Positions 1-11,202 of a stretch of 64,000 bases of DNA are shown here, in pieces. The stretch comes from Cystobasidiopsis lactophilus (lineage: Eukaryota; Basidiomycota; Agaricostilbomycetes; Agaricostilbales; Chionosphaeraceae), in the NCBI GenBank assembly GCA_001599975.1, contig BCIO01000001.1, forward strand, positions 2,890,293 through 2,954,292, given 5' to 3'. The notes under the pieces were generated by a model. The model was not told where the DNA came from. It did no database searches and worked only from the letters and a program-made list of their open reading frames with translations. The translations under genes and the position numbers were made by a program. Within the stretch, counting starts at the first letter, position 1. Every line of letters starts with the position of its first letter.

Positions 1-1832
1 TTGCTTCAGACCGAAACCATTTACACCGGCCCGATGGGGTCTAGCATCGCTACTTCCATGTCAAAATGCGATCCCGACGGCCCTTTGGTCATTCATGCCA
101 CCAAGCTTTATCCTTCCGGAGATGCGCAAGAGTTTCACGCCTTTGGCAGAGTGCTCAGTGGCACAGTGCGCCGCGGGATGCAAGTCAAGGTCCTCGGCGA
201 GGGCTACTCGTTGGACGACGAGGAAGACATGACCGTCCAGACCGTCGAGCACGTCTGGGTGGCAGAAGCCAGGTCGGAGCTCTAAATGTGCCTGGGCATG
301 GCCAAGTCCTCACGCTGGCTTCTCTTGGCGCAGGTACTCGATTGCCACCGAAGGCATTCCGGCTGGCAACTACTGCCTGCTCGGTGGCGTGGACGCCTCC
401 ATCACGAAAACTGCCACTTTGGTGGGGGCCGACGTCAAGGACGACCTCTACATTTGCCGTCCTATCCAGCACATCACCCAGTCCGTCCTCAAGATTGCCG
501 TCGAGCCGGTTAACCCCTCCGAACTGCCCAAAATGCTGGAAGGCCTGCGCAAGATCAACAAGACGTACCCGCTGAGCGAGATCAAGGTTGAAGAATCTGG
601 CGAGCATGTCATCATCGGAACGGGCGAGCTCTACCTCGACTCCGTCATGCACGACTTGCGCCGGATGTTTGCCGAGATCGAGGTCAAACTCAGCGACCCC
701 GTCACCAAATTCATGGAAACAGTCGTGGAGACCTCGGCGCTCAAGTGCTATGCCGAAACACCAAACAAAAAGTGAGCCCGCCCGGTCGTCTCTGGGCCGC
801 GGAACAGGAACCGGTGCTGAGAGGAATTGCCGCAGGAACAAGATCACCATGATCGCCGAGCCCTTGGAGAAAGGAATTGCGCAGGACATCGAGCAGGGCA
901 AGGTGTCCGTCAAGAAGATGTCGACTAAGCAGCTGGGTAACCACTTCCAAGAGCGTTACCAGTGGGACTTGTTGGCTTCGAGGTCCATTTGGGCGTTTGG
1001 CCCTGACGACCAAGGCCCGAACATCCTGGTAGACGACACGCTTCCTTCAGAGGTCGACAAATCAGCCCTGCGAACGGTCAAAGAGTTTGTCAAGCAGGGC
1101 TTCCAATGGGCGACGCGCGAAGGCCCCTTGTGCGATGAACGTGAGTAATCTTTCGCCTGTTGGGCTCTTATCCTATCTAAAGGCGCACTGGTGGGCATAC
1201 TCAGCCATCCGAAATGTGAAGTTCCGACTGTTGGACTCAGTGCTGGCGTCGGAAGCCATCTACCGCGGAGGCGGCCAGGTCATTCCCACCGCGCGCCGAG
1301 TTTGCTATTCGTCCTTCCTCACGGCCACGCCTCGCATCATGGAGCCCGTCTATTACGTTGAGGTGCAAGCGCCCGCGGACGCCATTGCGACCGTCTACGA
1401 GGTCCTGGCACGGCGGCGTGGGCACGTCACCCAAGATATCCCGAAACCCGGCAGTCCGCTGTACACCGTCAAAGCCTACATCCCTGTCATCGACGCCAAT
1501 GGATTCGAATCGGACCTGCGAGCAGCCACGCAAGGACAGGCTTTTTGCATGCAAATCTTCGAGTCGGTCCTCCCTCAGGAACAACCCGTTCTTATCGTGA
1601 ACTGACGCATGCGTTTTCTTTCAGTCACTGGTCCATCGTTCCTGGTGATCCTACAGACAAGACGATCAAGCTCTTGCCCTTGGAGCCGTCACCAGCGCCT
1701 CATCTCGCCCGCGACTTTGTGCTGAAGACGCGACGGAGAAAGGGCTTGCCAGACGATCTGTCGGTCGGCAAGTACTTAGAGTCGGATACCCTCGTGGCCC
1801 TGGCCGGCAGCGACCTCGACGTTTTGCTGTAA
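1..1832 (+). CDS. SNU114: U5 snRNP GTPase Snu114/EFTUD2, C-terminal part (5' truncated by window)
   Basis: An EF-2-like GTPase of the U5 snRNP that drives spliceosome activation and disassembly. Only the region after the G domain is inside the window. Visible landmarks are the domain II stretch [15 protein letters not shown], a domain III-like [15 protein letters not shown], and a C-terminal [13 protein letters not shown] that matches EFTUD2 rather than cytosolic EF-2. Four introns were placed by frame and conservation: 273-333, 772-835, 1141-1204 and 1563-1624; two use GTCGG donors. The stop is at 1830-1832. The 3' end faces MAS2, with under 100 bp between the stop codons. The family assignment is firm; the start lies outside the window. 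Confidence 0.93.
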
Positions 1833-1927
1833 TTGCAGGCAGCGGGGAAGGGATTAAAAATTGCAACACAGGCCAGAGCCTTTCAAATGTACACGCTCCC
1901 TCGGACAGACGGCCAGCGAAGGCCAGC

Positions 1928-3647
1928 TCAGCGCACAAAGCCGTAACGCTTGAGCTCGTCTCTGACATCTCGCATGTGGTCGATCCGCCCTTTGGCCAAC
2001 ACAGTGGGCTCGCCGGTTAGCCGGCCGCCTGGGACGGGCTGCAGGATGGCCAAGGCCACTTGGCGCAAATCGTCTAGCGTCACCTTGTCTACCTCTGCGC
2101 ACATCTTCTCTGCCGACGTCTTGAAGCCGTGCGCTTGCACCTGCCTCGCCAGGTCTTCCACCTGGCGTGTTCAGACAGATCAGCGCAAATTTTCTGCAGT
2201 CGAGGTCGCGTAACTCGCCTGCATAGCACGAGACTCTAAGGCCATCATAAGGCTGGATTTGAGCTGGTTTTTCGCTCTGTTGAGATCTCGCTGGGAGATG
2301 GCGGGCTGGCGGTTGAAGGAGATGCCAGATGGAGTTGAGACCAATGCGTCCAACTGCTGAGCCACGATCTGGGCTGCGCGGTTGGCAAACTCGTGGGCGA
2401 CAGAGATGTAGATTCCGAAGAGCCCAGAATCGTTGTAGGTGTGGTGAAAGGCCGAGCAATAATCAACGTGGTAGTACTGGTTGAGCACCTGGGTATAGAG
2501 CCGCGAATACATCCCCTTGCCAGGACCACCAGCGGAAAAGGAGCCGCCACCGCCCAGCAGGGTTTGCAGCGTGGCCAGGGCATAGATGCTCTGGGTGTCG
2601 TGGACGGAAAAGGACTGAAAGGCGACATATAGATGGGTGAAATCGAGCTGGGAATCTGGGATGTAGAGAGAGCCACCAGTGTATTTCGCCGGCGCGGTCG
2701 AGAGGTACTCGAAGGAATCCGCGGCCGGCGGATCGACCACGGACGCCTTGTGAGAAGAAGTGGTAGAAAGGTTGCGCTGTGTGGCGGAAAGATGCTGAGA
2801 CCTGAACGTCGACGTCGGTTTTGAATTTGGCCGTGACTTCAAAGTGGTGGCAAGCTGCCGCTCCACCATGTCCACAAAGTCTTCGTGCTCCACCCCCGCT
2901 GCGGCAATGACAACTCTTTCCGGTCGGTACCACTCTGCATGGTACTCGCGCAGAAGCTCTGGCGTGAGCTTGTCGAGCTGGCCCTCCGGGCAAAGTAGTG
3001 GGTTGCCCAAAGTGTTGCCTTGGTAGGCCACCTCGTGCAGCATTTCCGGCAGGATGAGCTCCGGCTTGTTGCGAATCTCTTGAATCTCCCATTGCGCCGA
3101 CTGCTTCTGCCGCGCCAAATCTTCTGGTGTGATGAGCGGGTTGAGGGCGGTGTCGATGAGAAGGTCGAGGGTCTGTGGAACAGAGTGGGTGTAGGTCGTA
3201 GCTTGGTAGATCATTGTCTCGCGGCTGGACGTGCTGGAGAATTGACCGCCCAGTGCGCTGGTCTCTGCAGTGAATTGCTCGCTGGTCCGATTTGTGCTGG
3301 CCTGCGGACAGCGGGCGCATCCGTCAGTTGAAAGGTTCCTTAAAAAAAGTCAAGCGACCAAGCAGCAGATGGACGCACGCAATATGACATTCGGTCCAGC
3401 AGGTGCGAGGCACCCATCGTTTTGGAGTACTCGTAGCGGGACCCAGCATTGACATAGACGCCCACAGCGGCAAAGTGGCCAGGGCTGCTCTCTGTGCAGA
3501 CTCGCACGCCGCTCGGCAAGGTCGTCACCCTTAGCGCAGGCTGGACTTGCCCTTCAGCCTCTGATCAGAGCCAATACGAATCAGACGCACTGATGCAGCC
3601 GTCGAGAACCGAGCCGCCGCTTGCGCGGACGCTTTCAGCTTTAGCAT
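1928..3647 (-). CDS. MAS2: Mitochondrial processing peptidase alpha subunit
   Basis: Substrate-binding, non-catalytic subunit of the matrix peptidase that removes presequences. The predicted protein is 511 residues. An Arg/Ala/Ser-rich leader starts at 3647 (MLKLKASAQAAARFSTAAS). An M16-type domain follows, with HLLDR where the catalytic beta subunit has HxxEH, and the glycine-rich loop GGGGSFSAGGPGKGM diagnostic of alpha. Exons are 3647-3591, 3540-3379, 3301-2219 and 2161-1928. The last intron (2162-2218) has a GC donor (GCGAGT) and joins SRAMQ to VEDLARQ in frame. The start was chosen because it is the only ATG that gives a leader joining the conserved TTLPSGVRV. It is divergent from TTI1 across about 180 bp. 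Confidence 0.93.
2162..2218 (-). other. GC-AG intron in MAS2
   Basis: A 57-nt intron starting GCGAGT and ending CCAG, with a CTGA branch-like site. Without it the frame stops shortly after SYATSTAENLR; with it the reading continues into the conserved VEDLARQVQAHGFK. No GT donor nearby gives that join. Confidence 0.75.
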
Positions 3648-3826
3648 GATGGTCGTCGACCCAGTCCAGCCAGTCAGCCAGTTGTTCCGCTCGTCAGGCG
3701 TTCTCTGCCAGCTGCAAGCTGTGGTCTACTCCATTTACACCCACCACTAGATCACGTCTATCTGTTCAGCGCTGGCGGTGCTTTGCTGCTCGTCTCTGAG
3801 ACGACTCCGAATTGAGCCTGCCCAGC

Positions 3827-6800
3827 ATGACCACCTCTGCTCCTCATGCTCGTCAAGAAACCTTCAGAAAGGTAGGCAGGCTCTGAGCTATTCGTATCGT
3901 TTTGTTGCTGTCGTCTGAGTCCATCCCTGCAGCTGAAGCCCATCTGCGTCGGCTTCCTGCCAATCGTCAAATTAGGGCCGGCCTCCACAGCACCGCTGCT
4001 TTCGCAACTGGCCACCCTTAAAGCGACGTTGATCGAGCTTGAAAGCCTTGACGAAGCCCTGACAAACTACATCTTCTTCCCACTCTCCCAAATTTTGGCG
4101 GTCAACGACCTCGAGTCGCTAGCCTCGAGCCAACGAGTGCTCGAGTCTTGCTTCGATGTCTGTGGAATGCTGCTGCGAATAAAAGGGGCAAGCTTACCCA
4201 TTCCAATCCTGCGTCAAGTCTGGTATGTCTGCGCACTTGTGCTCGGTGGGCCGCTGGATGCAGGGTCGCCGGGCCAAGGTCGAGGTCAATGGAAAGAGGA
4301 CACGCTTTGGGCGACGATGCGAGCTTTGGCAGCGCTTTTGGCCATGTGGGCCGCCGAGCGAGCCAACGCAGAGGGAGACGAGAGGGTGGCGCCGAAATCG
4401 CTCTTCACGCCTCCTTCTGGTTCACCGGCAGGCCAAGACGGAGAAAACGATCCGACCCCGCTGCTTTTGGCCCACACCTTGACAGCTGTACTAGATGTGA
4501 CGCTCTTTTCTGCATCCCTCGACTTGCGACTCGACTCGCTGGTGACGCTTCGGGCACTTCGGCCCTTCTTGTCGCAAGAAGCCGCTGTGAGGTTTCTACC
4601 GGGCACCGTTTCAACCCTGTGCAAATTTCTGGTCGGGGATACTTCGCCCACGGCTATGGCCAAGGCCAAAGGCAAACAGCCCCATTCCAGCCTGGTCGGG
4701 GGCGTGCTGGAGTCTTTGGAAGACGTTCTTCTGCAATCCGTCAGCAACTCGGCGTGTCTTGAAGTGCTTCAGGAGCGGGAGGCGGCGCGGCCTCAACTTG
4801 GCCGACTCGAGGACCTGAAGCTTCCCACTGGGCTTGCAGCCTCTGGCGAAAGCCCGGAGGAAAAAGGGTCTGCTTGGTTGCGAGCTACCACTCAACAAAT
4901 ACACCTGGCCTGGACATCAATCTTGCCCGTCCTCAAAGCGCACTCTCAGCCTTCCGTCAAGACCCAACTGGTGCGGTTTGCTGCTTCGCTCCTCTCTCAG
5001 GCCGATCAAACGCTCCAAGCCACCACCATCCAATCCTTACTTCTGGAGTTGCTGGTCCTCTCGCAAAGCGACTGGTCGGACGTCGCCCGGACTGCTCAAG
5101 ACGCCCTGACGCCGCTGCTTGCTTCTACCCCTGCGCTGGAGAGCGGCACTGGTCAAATCTTGGAAGCAACCTTGCTGGGTCTGCCACAAACGCTCATGTC
5201 GTACAGTCACTCGGATTCGACCATCCACAATACGCTCTGCGTCCTGCGGGGTGCTCTATGGGCCTTGGCGGCAGTTGGGCGCCCCATCTCTATCAAAAGG
5301 ATTCAACAGAAGAGCGAGCGGTGGGGCTGGGCCTTACTCGCTGCGTTGGAGTTTGCCAGGTTGCCCGACCTGTACGACGTGGCGCCAGACAACAGCGAAG
5401 GCCGAAAATTGTGGGGTGCCTCGCAAGGCGGTGGGCTGCTTTTGGTTGAGGAGTCGCAATCCGGCCAATGGCCATTGGTCAAGACGACCAGGCTGTCTTC
5501 AACGATGCAAAAGGAGCTCGAAGAAACTGTCAAGCGTCTGGCCCAGGTTGTCCTTTTGGCAGGGGCTCGAGTGGACGCTCTGGAGCAGTTCTTGGGCATC
5601 GCTGCCAGCGGTATCGCGCCGGCTACCAAGGCTTCCGCGTGGTATCTGGTCTCGTTGCTGCTGGAGGGAGCGGACTCAGAGTCGGGCGGGACGGGCAGAC
5701 TGAGCAAAGCGGTCAAGGGGGTGGTTGACGTGGTCGTCAAACTTGACGACCCCTTGGACAGCCTTTACGCGGACGTTGGCTTGCAACATCGCGAACAAGA
5801 GCAGGCAGGAGCGCTAGTTCCAGCGGAGCAATCTCGCGGTGCGACTTGGGAGGTGCAACCCTTCTTCGACAGCTTCGACAAGTCATCAACCTCGGCGAAG
5901 GTTGCGAATGCCCAGCGCGCTCGCTTATCAAACACCGTCATCTCGACCTGTATGGCGTTGAGGGCACTGGCGGCCTGTTCGGTCTGCCTGGGGCTTCAGT
6001 TTCGGTCGCACTTCCTCTTCGCGCTCTATCCGCTGCTGGCGCACCTTTCACCGTCGTCGCACCACTTGGTTAGAGAGTTTGCCGAGGTGGCATTGACCAA
6101 GATCGCCTACCAAACAAACTACGCCTCGATCCAGAACATGCTCCTCGCCAACGCTGACTATGTCGTCAACGGCATATCATCCCGCCTCTTACCATCAAAG
6201 CTCGACCTTCGGGCGCCAGCAGTGCTCATTGCGATTGTGGACATTTGTGGGCGAGATATCGTCCCACTGGTGCAAGACTTGGTAGCCGACATTTTCGACA
6301 CGCTGGATGAGCTGCACGACTACGATGCGCTCTCGTCCGCTCTTTTGGCTGCTTTAGATGCCATCGTCACGGCGCAAGCCCAGGCATCGGAGGCTCCACT
6401 CCCGCCCTCGTCCCGCCCTCGCCCAATCTACCCAGCGCCCGACACCGCTGCCAATCTGCAAGATTTCCGCGAATGGTTACTGGCCCATCACTCTTCGAAT
6501 GGCAAGTGTCCTGGCATCGACATCGGCGTGCCAAGCGAGAATCCAATTTCCAGTTCCCCGCCCGGCGACGACGAGCCGCCGCCTCCAAGTCGTTCGGAAC
6601 ACATCATCACTTCAATCTTGGAGAAGTCCATCTACTTCCTTCCACACCCGTCGGCCTTCCTGCGAGCCCGCATCCTCGCTTTGGTCACTTCGTGCGTGCC
6701 CCTGCTCGCCGGCCGCCACCGCGATCTCCTGCCCTTGGTGCACAAATCCTGGCCCTTGATCGTCAACCGGCTCAAGCCCACCGAGCTGCCCTGGGTGACG

Positions 6801-7226
6801 GTGGAAGCGGTCACCTTACTCTCAAAACTTGCCTGGCAGGTGGGCGACTTTGTCTGCAAGCGGGTCCTGGACGAAGCGTGGCCGCTGTTCGCCGCGATCA
6901 TCGACAGGCAGCTGGCTCTCGACCCTGGGTCCGATCTTCGTTCGCAAGCTGCCTACACTGTCTCCACCCGGCTGTACACAGCTATTTTGATGAGCATGGC
7001 GGCTGTCGCCGAACAAGTGCCGCTGAGAGAAGGCATTGATTGGGATCTGGCCATGGCCTTGCGGGGCTTTCTTGCGGAGTCCGTATTCGACGCCAAGGTC
7101 ACATCGGCTGCCGCTCGCCTGTTCAGGTCGTTCGAAGATGGGGGTTATCACGATGTGGCATGGCTGGCAGTCAACGGTGCTGTGGCGCGCGCAGGCATGC
7201 CGGACTTTCTGGCGGGCAGCGCATGA
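3827..7226 (+). CDS. TTI1: TTI1, TELO2-interacting HEAT-repeat protein
   Basis: Component of the Tel2-Tti1-Tti2 (TTT) co-chaperone that stabilises TOR, ATM/ATR and other PIKK kinases. Exon 1 is 3827-3871 (15 codons), the intron is 3872-3932, and exon 2 runs uninterrupted from 3933 to 7226, giving about 1,112 residues. The sequence is almost wholly alpha-helical and Leu/Ala-rich, as expected for HEAT repeats. An N-terminal FRKLKPICVGFLPIV and a C-terminal LPLVHKSWPLIVNRL block match TTI1. The region around residues 820-860 is Pro/Ser-rich and looks like a flexible linker. The long single exon contrasts with the intron-dense neighbours. The ATG at 3827 is supported because its short exon splices in frame to the conserved N-terminus. 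Confidence 0.88.
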
Positions 7227-8114
7227 GGACATTGCCTGTGCGTTTCCATCCCTCTTCTCGCCGGGACCACATCCCTCATTCCTTGTCTTCACCCTGCAGC
7301 AAAACAATGACCTGGCGTCCTCGTGGCCACTGTGCTCTTGTCTGCGCTCTTAGGTCTCACTTCACCCAGACGAGCGTTTTATTGGCCAGCTAAAGGCTAC
7401 ATACTCTTGTACGCACTGTCGCAGGTCCGTGCTTGACGCAAGGGCTGAACGCTGAAATTCTGATGAAAGCTTCCTGCCTCTGGCGGTGCACCATGCTGGC
7501 CGATATCTTCGAATGCAACAACTCGGAGAACAAGACGGTAGCAAGGAGTTCGGAAGCCGAACCGATCATCGTTTCTTCTAGATTTTCTCTGGAGGTGCTG
7601 CCCACGTGAGCCAGCTTGCTCAATACCTTGCTGCAGCCATCAATCGATCCACCTAAAGTGGCTTCTCCCACAGTCTGTATCTTGCGTCTTGTGGGGTTTC
7701 CGCGACGCATTCAGCCTCGATTTGATTTGAGCGCGATTGTGTTGGTGGCGCACTGTGGAAGCCGAAAGCATATTGTCAAGCCGGAGCCGTCCAGACTCCC
7801 TCAATACCATCCGACATTACAATCGAATGTTACTACCAAGGCGGAAGGTCAAAATAGGTCCCAGAATCGCCAGCCTTCGCGTTCATGCATCGCGGCCAAT
7901 CTTCGATCGGATGAATCTCGGTCAAATATAGCTCAAATGGCACCGTTTAAAGCTTGGTACCTGAATTGAGACCATGGTATGCCAACGGTGTAAAGAAAAA
8001 CGACAGTACATGCACCCAATTTTGAGAAAAATGGGTTTTTGCGAAATTAACAAATTTTTGGCCTGTTTTGAAAGTACTTTATAGAACAAAAAGGGCAGAG
8101 GGGCACCGTTATTG
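7227..8114. other. Gene-poor intergenic stretch between TTI1 and tRNA-Tyr
   Basis: About 0.9 kb with no recognisable protein or RNA gene. The segment 7930-8110 is more AT-rich than the surroundings. A minus-strand ATG-initiated frame of 106 codons (7390-7710) exists but shows no recognisable domain and no clear codon bias, so it is not called. The stretch probably contains the TTI1 3' UTR and the upstream region of the tRNA. Confidence 0.5.
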
Positions 8115-8251
8115 CTCATCTTAGCTCAGTTGGAAGAGCGTGGGACTGTAATTGGATTCCTGTGCGAACATTATGCATCGACGCAGCTCCTGCTCGTCGA
8201 TGTCGACCCTCGTTCATCCCAAGGTCGCTGGTTCGACCCCGGCAGATGAGA
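8115..8251 (+). tRNA. tRNA-Tyr(GTA) with a 64-nt intron
   Basis: A complete cloverleaf folds by eye. The acceptor stem CTCATCT (8115-8121) pairs perfectly with AGATGAG (8244-8250), with discriminator A at 8251. The D stem is GCTC/GAGC, the anticodon stem TGGGA/TCCCA, and the T stem GCTGG/CCGGC around loop TTCGACC. The anticodon GTA is at 8148-8150. The intron, 8152-8215, lies at the canonical position 37/38; eukaryotic tRNA-Tyr genes usually have one, though this one is long. The C1-G72 pair and A73 are the known eukaryotic tyrosine identity elements. Internal promoter A box (TAGCTCAGTTGG, 8122-8133) and B box (GGTTCGACCCC, 8230-8240) are intact. The mature tRNA would be 73 nt before CCA addition. 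Confidence 0.93.
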
Positions 8252-8261
8252 GCCTCCTTCC

Positions 8262-8266
8262 TTTTT
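8262..8266 (+). terminator. RNA polymerase III terminator of tRNA-Tyr
   Basis: A run of five T residues begins 11 nt downstream of the tRNA 3' end, the usual pol III stop signal. Confidence 0.7.
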
Positions 8267-8374
8267 GCTGGAAGCGTCAAGCGGCGGGGCGAGCGTGGCC
8301 TTCGCCACCGAGCATCTCGCGCTCATGCGGCGACCCCGGGCCTTTCTTTTGGCTCCTTTGGCTCGTCGGTTCGG

Positions 8375-8425
8375 CCCTCGTTCATCCCAAGGTCGCTGGT
8401 GACCCCGGCAGATGAGAGCCTCCTT
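8375..8425 (+). pseudogene. tRNA-Tyr 3'-half pseudogene
   Basis: The part of the second repeat copy that matches the tRNA 3' exon, from the anticodon stem's 3' strand to the acceptor's 3' strand. It has a 2-nt deletion in the T loop that breaks the B box, and no partner 5' half precedes it. Confidence 0.75.
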
Positions 8426-8605
8426 CCTTTTTGCTGGAAGCGTCAAGCGGCGGGGCGAGCGCTTTGTGATACTTACATTCCACTCATGAGCGGCTTCACT
8501 TTGGCCGTCTATCAAAATGCCGCGGTCTCTACCCAAAGACTTGCAAGCTTCCCTCTAGCTACAGGCCTGCAGCCAACTTTGCGATAGCAAAGTTCTGAGC
8601 CCCAG

Positions 8606-10934
8606 TCAATAGCCCCTGATATGTCTCTCGTGAGCATGATCCACGGACAAAAGCGCCACAGCGCACCGAGTTGCCAGAAACTCAGCCAACGCCATGTAGA
8701 AGGTGGTCGGCTTGAACTGCCATCAGGACAAATTAAGATCAGTATGAGACTGGAGCTCAGCAAATGCGACACCCCACTTGAATTGCTGCACAGACACGCC
8801 AGACCAATGAGACAAGCCAGCGATTCCAATACGATGGCACTCACGCTTCCCCATGAGCTCGGCGTACCTAGACATCAGAAATAAGGACCGACTAGGTGGC
8901 TGAAGCAGAGCTGCGCACTCACATGAAGCGAAAGCGGCCAACCCACTGCTCACACGGGTCAGCGTGTTCGTTTTAAGAAGAACTACCCAGGGCAACTGAC
9001 TCCAACAAGGTCCAAATGATTGACATTTTCGATGCTGGCGTGATTAGCCGATCAGCTGTTTTGCTGGGTGCATGGCCCGAGAGGAGGCGCAAGCTCACGT
9101 CCCGAGGTACTGCATGCATACGGAATCAGCAAATCCAAGCACTAACTGACACTATGCGAGGTTGCATCGCACCTCGCCCCACTTTGCCGATTCAACAGAG
9201 ACGAGGCCGTCGTTGTCACCTGAGATGACGAGCAGTGAATATCCGGCGTTACCTTGCCTTGCCTCTAAAGGAGGTCTTACCCTCTTGGTCATAAATAATT
9301 TTCCAGGGCAGCTGACAGAGCAGTTGAGCGCGGACGTTTAGCTGATAAGCGTGCGAGCTACGAACCCGAAAAGTGTCGACGATAGAAGGTGTACAGCGTG
9401 CGCCATACGAAAAGTATTCAACCTACAGGGTCACATCAGTGACACGGTCGTCCAGTGGCACGCGGAAACAAATTACACCCTCGACATCAGCTGAACCAAA
9501 GATCGTCAGCGCATTATAGGACGAGCTGGAAACGACCCACGATTGCTCTCATTGAACAGCTTCATGCTGGACACTTTGAGCTCGGAAAACGCCTTTCCGC
9601 CGCCTGGGATCAGACTGAGCAGGTTCAGCATGGTGGGGAGATTTCGTTCTGCACGATAAAGTCAGTTTTCAGCATGGCTTCAGCGTGGTCTCAAGCAAAA
9701 GTAGGGCCTCATTCACCGCCGATTACATCGTCTAGAAGATAGTCTGCAAAGCTAGAACCACGATGCGGCGAAGCAATCGTTGTGACGGTCTTCACGATGA
9801 AAGAGGTCGGCCTCAGCTGGGAAATCATGTACCTGGTCCCGAGATTGAGGATTACTGAGGTCAGTTTGAGCAGAATTCAGGAGATACCGAGCATCCAAGC
9901 CGCCCTGCATCTTATTGCGTGAGCACGAGGTAGGTCACGAGAGAAACTGCGGGCTGACCTGGGAGTGCCCGACGATGTTGACCTACTCCACCGGTCAAGT
10001 TGCATGAGAACGGAACGCTAGACAGACAGCGGTGCGCTGACATACCTCGCGGCCCGCCATCTTCTCTTCCAAGAAGTCCTTCAGCACTTGAGCTCGCTCT
10101 TCAATACCTGCTCGATCTATCAGAAAGCCCTTCATATAGCGGAGTTCTGAGCACGCACTGCCAGAAGCCGGAAGCTTAGCGATCAAAACCTCGATACCGG
10201 CGCCTTCCATGACCTCTCTGACACCACGCCAATATGAAATCTGCAGGGCTGGGAGGCCTTGAGGCCCGAAGGTGTCGAAACCGAGCCTGTGGGTCGTAGT
10301 ATGCTGTTTTAAAACAAACTCCCAGAAGCCCAAGAGGCCTGCTTACAATCCGTGCACAAAGACCAGGGGGAGGCGAGGTTTTTGATAGTTCTCCTTGACC
10401 TCTAGAGTGCAAAAAGATCAGGCAGGCTCGGCATGTATCTCAGAAAGGATACGTGCTCGCCCACGGCGGCTCGTCAGCATCATCTGGTCGATCGTCTTCA
10501 TCCAGATACTGGCGGCCATCATCACGATCTGGAGGCTTTTCTTGGGCGGGTCTCAACCACTGGGGCCATTGGCTTAAAGAACACCACTTTCAGCAACGCC
10601 CTTGACGTTGAACGCGCATTCCTGCTCACAACGACAGTGGAGGAGCTGGGAAACTAGGCAGCGCCAGGCTGGAAAGGAAGTCCTGTGGCGATGGCTCCTC
10701 CTGCAGTTGCTCCGGCAGTCTTGCAGCACCTCTTTGAGCAAAGAGGTCGAGAAAGGTGTGCGGCGTATCGCGGTCATGGTGGAACGAGCGCCGCGAAACG
10801 GTGCGGTGGAGGGAGCTTTGCAGCAGCGCCGGCGGGGGGCGCGAGATAGTTGGGGTGGTAGTGGATTCGAGAAAGGTAGACGAGATAGACGAAGACGCAG
10901 AGGATCGGCGGCGCTGAAGCCGGCGAGATAGCAT
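8606..10934 (-). CDS. Triacylglycerol lipase-type alpha/beta-hydrolase, possibly mitochondrial
   Basis: A fungal lipase/esterase split into very many small exons; I could place about fifteen introns of 50-70 nt. The reassembled order contains PRLPLVFVHGLLGFDTFGP, the nucleophile elbow GHSQG (an intron follows the Q), the IASPHRGSSFADYLLDD block, the Asp region DNDGLVSVESAKWG and the His region IENVNHLDLVG. Together these give a complete Ser-Asp-His triad. It ends at 8606 after an FKPTTFYMALAEFL block. The N-terminus (MLSRRLQRRRSSASSS, ATG at 10934) is Arg/Ser-rich like a mitochondrial leader, followed by an LPEQLQEEPSPQDFL segment shared with this fungal family. An in-frame ATG at 10994 is the alternative start. 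The exon joins near the N-terminus are the least certain. Confidence 0.8.
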
Positions 10935-11202
10935 CGGTCCGGCGGGGGCTTCACCTGAGGCTGGGAGCTCCTTATTGTCGAAGCTGCCAGTCATATGTCC
11001 AGCAGCATGGTTCAGAGCGACACCTGACTGATGTCTTGATTCGCACTTGTTTGCGTGTCTCGCGCCAAATGTGACGACGTTCGAGAGCAAGGGGGGGACC
11101 GCGGAGCTGACAACTTCAACGCCTTTCTCACCGCCTGGGCCAACAGCGGTATCAGTTCTACGCTTTCCGTATCATTTATCCTCCGAAGGCGTCTCGGTTG
11201 CG

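Larger units (their letters stand above)
8207..8461 (+). repeat. Direct repeat pair that copies the 3' half of tRNA-Tyr
   Basis: The 89-bp unit 8207-8295 (last 9 nt of the tRNA intron, the 3' exon and 44 bp of flank) recurs at 8375-8461 (87 bp). The copy appears identical except for a 2-bp loss in the T loop. About 79 bp of unrelated sequence lies between the copies. The second copy has no 5' half, so it cannot make a tRNA. The flank after each copy carries the same T-run. Confidence 0.85.

Noticed and set aside
185-913. A 242-codon minus-strand frame over SNU114
   Set aside because: Shadow of the SNU114 exons on the opposite strand; the plus-strand protein is conserved.
7390-7710. A 106-codon minus-strand frame with an ATG
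   Set aside because: No recognisable domain and no codon bias; it may be chance. Left as a note in the intergenic entry.
8375-8461. The second tRNA-Tyr copy as a working tRNA
   Set aside because: It lacks the 5' half and has a 2-bp loss in the T loop.
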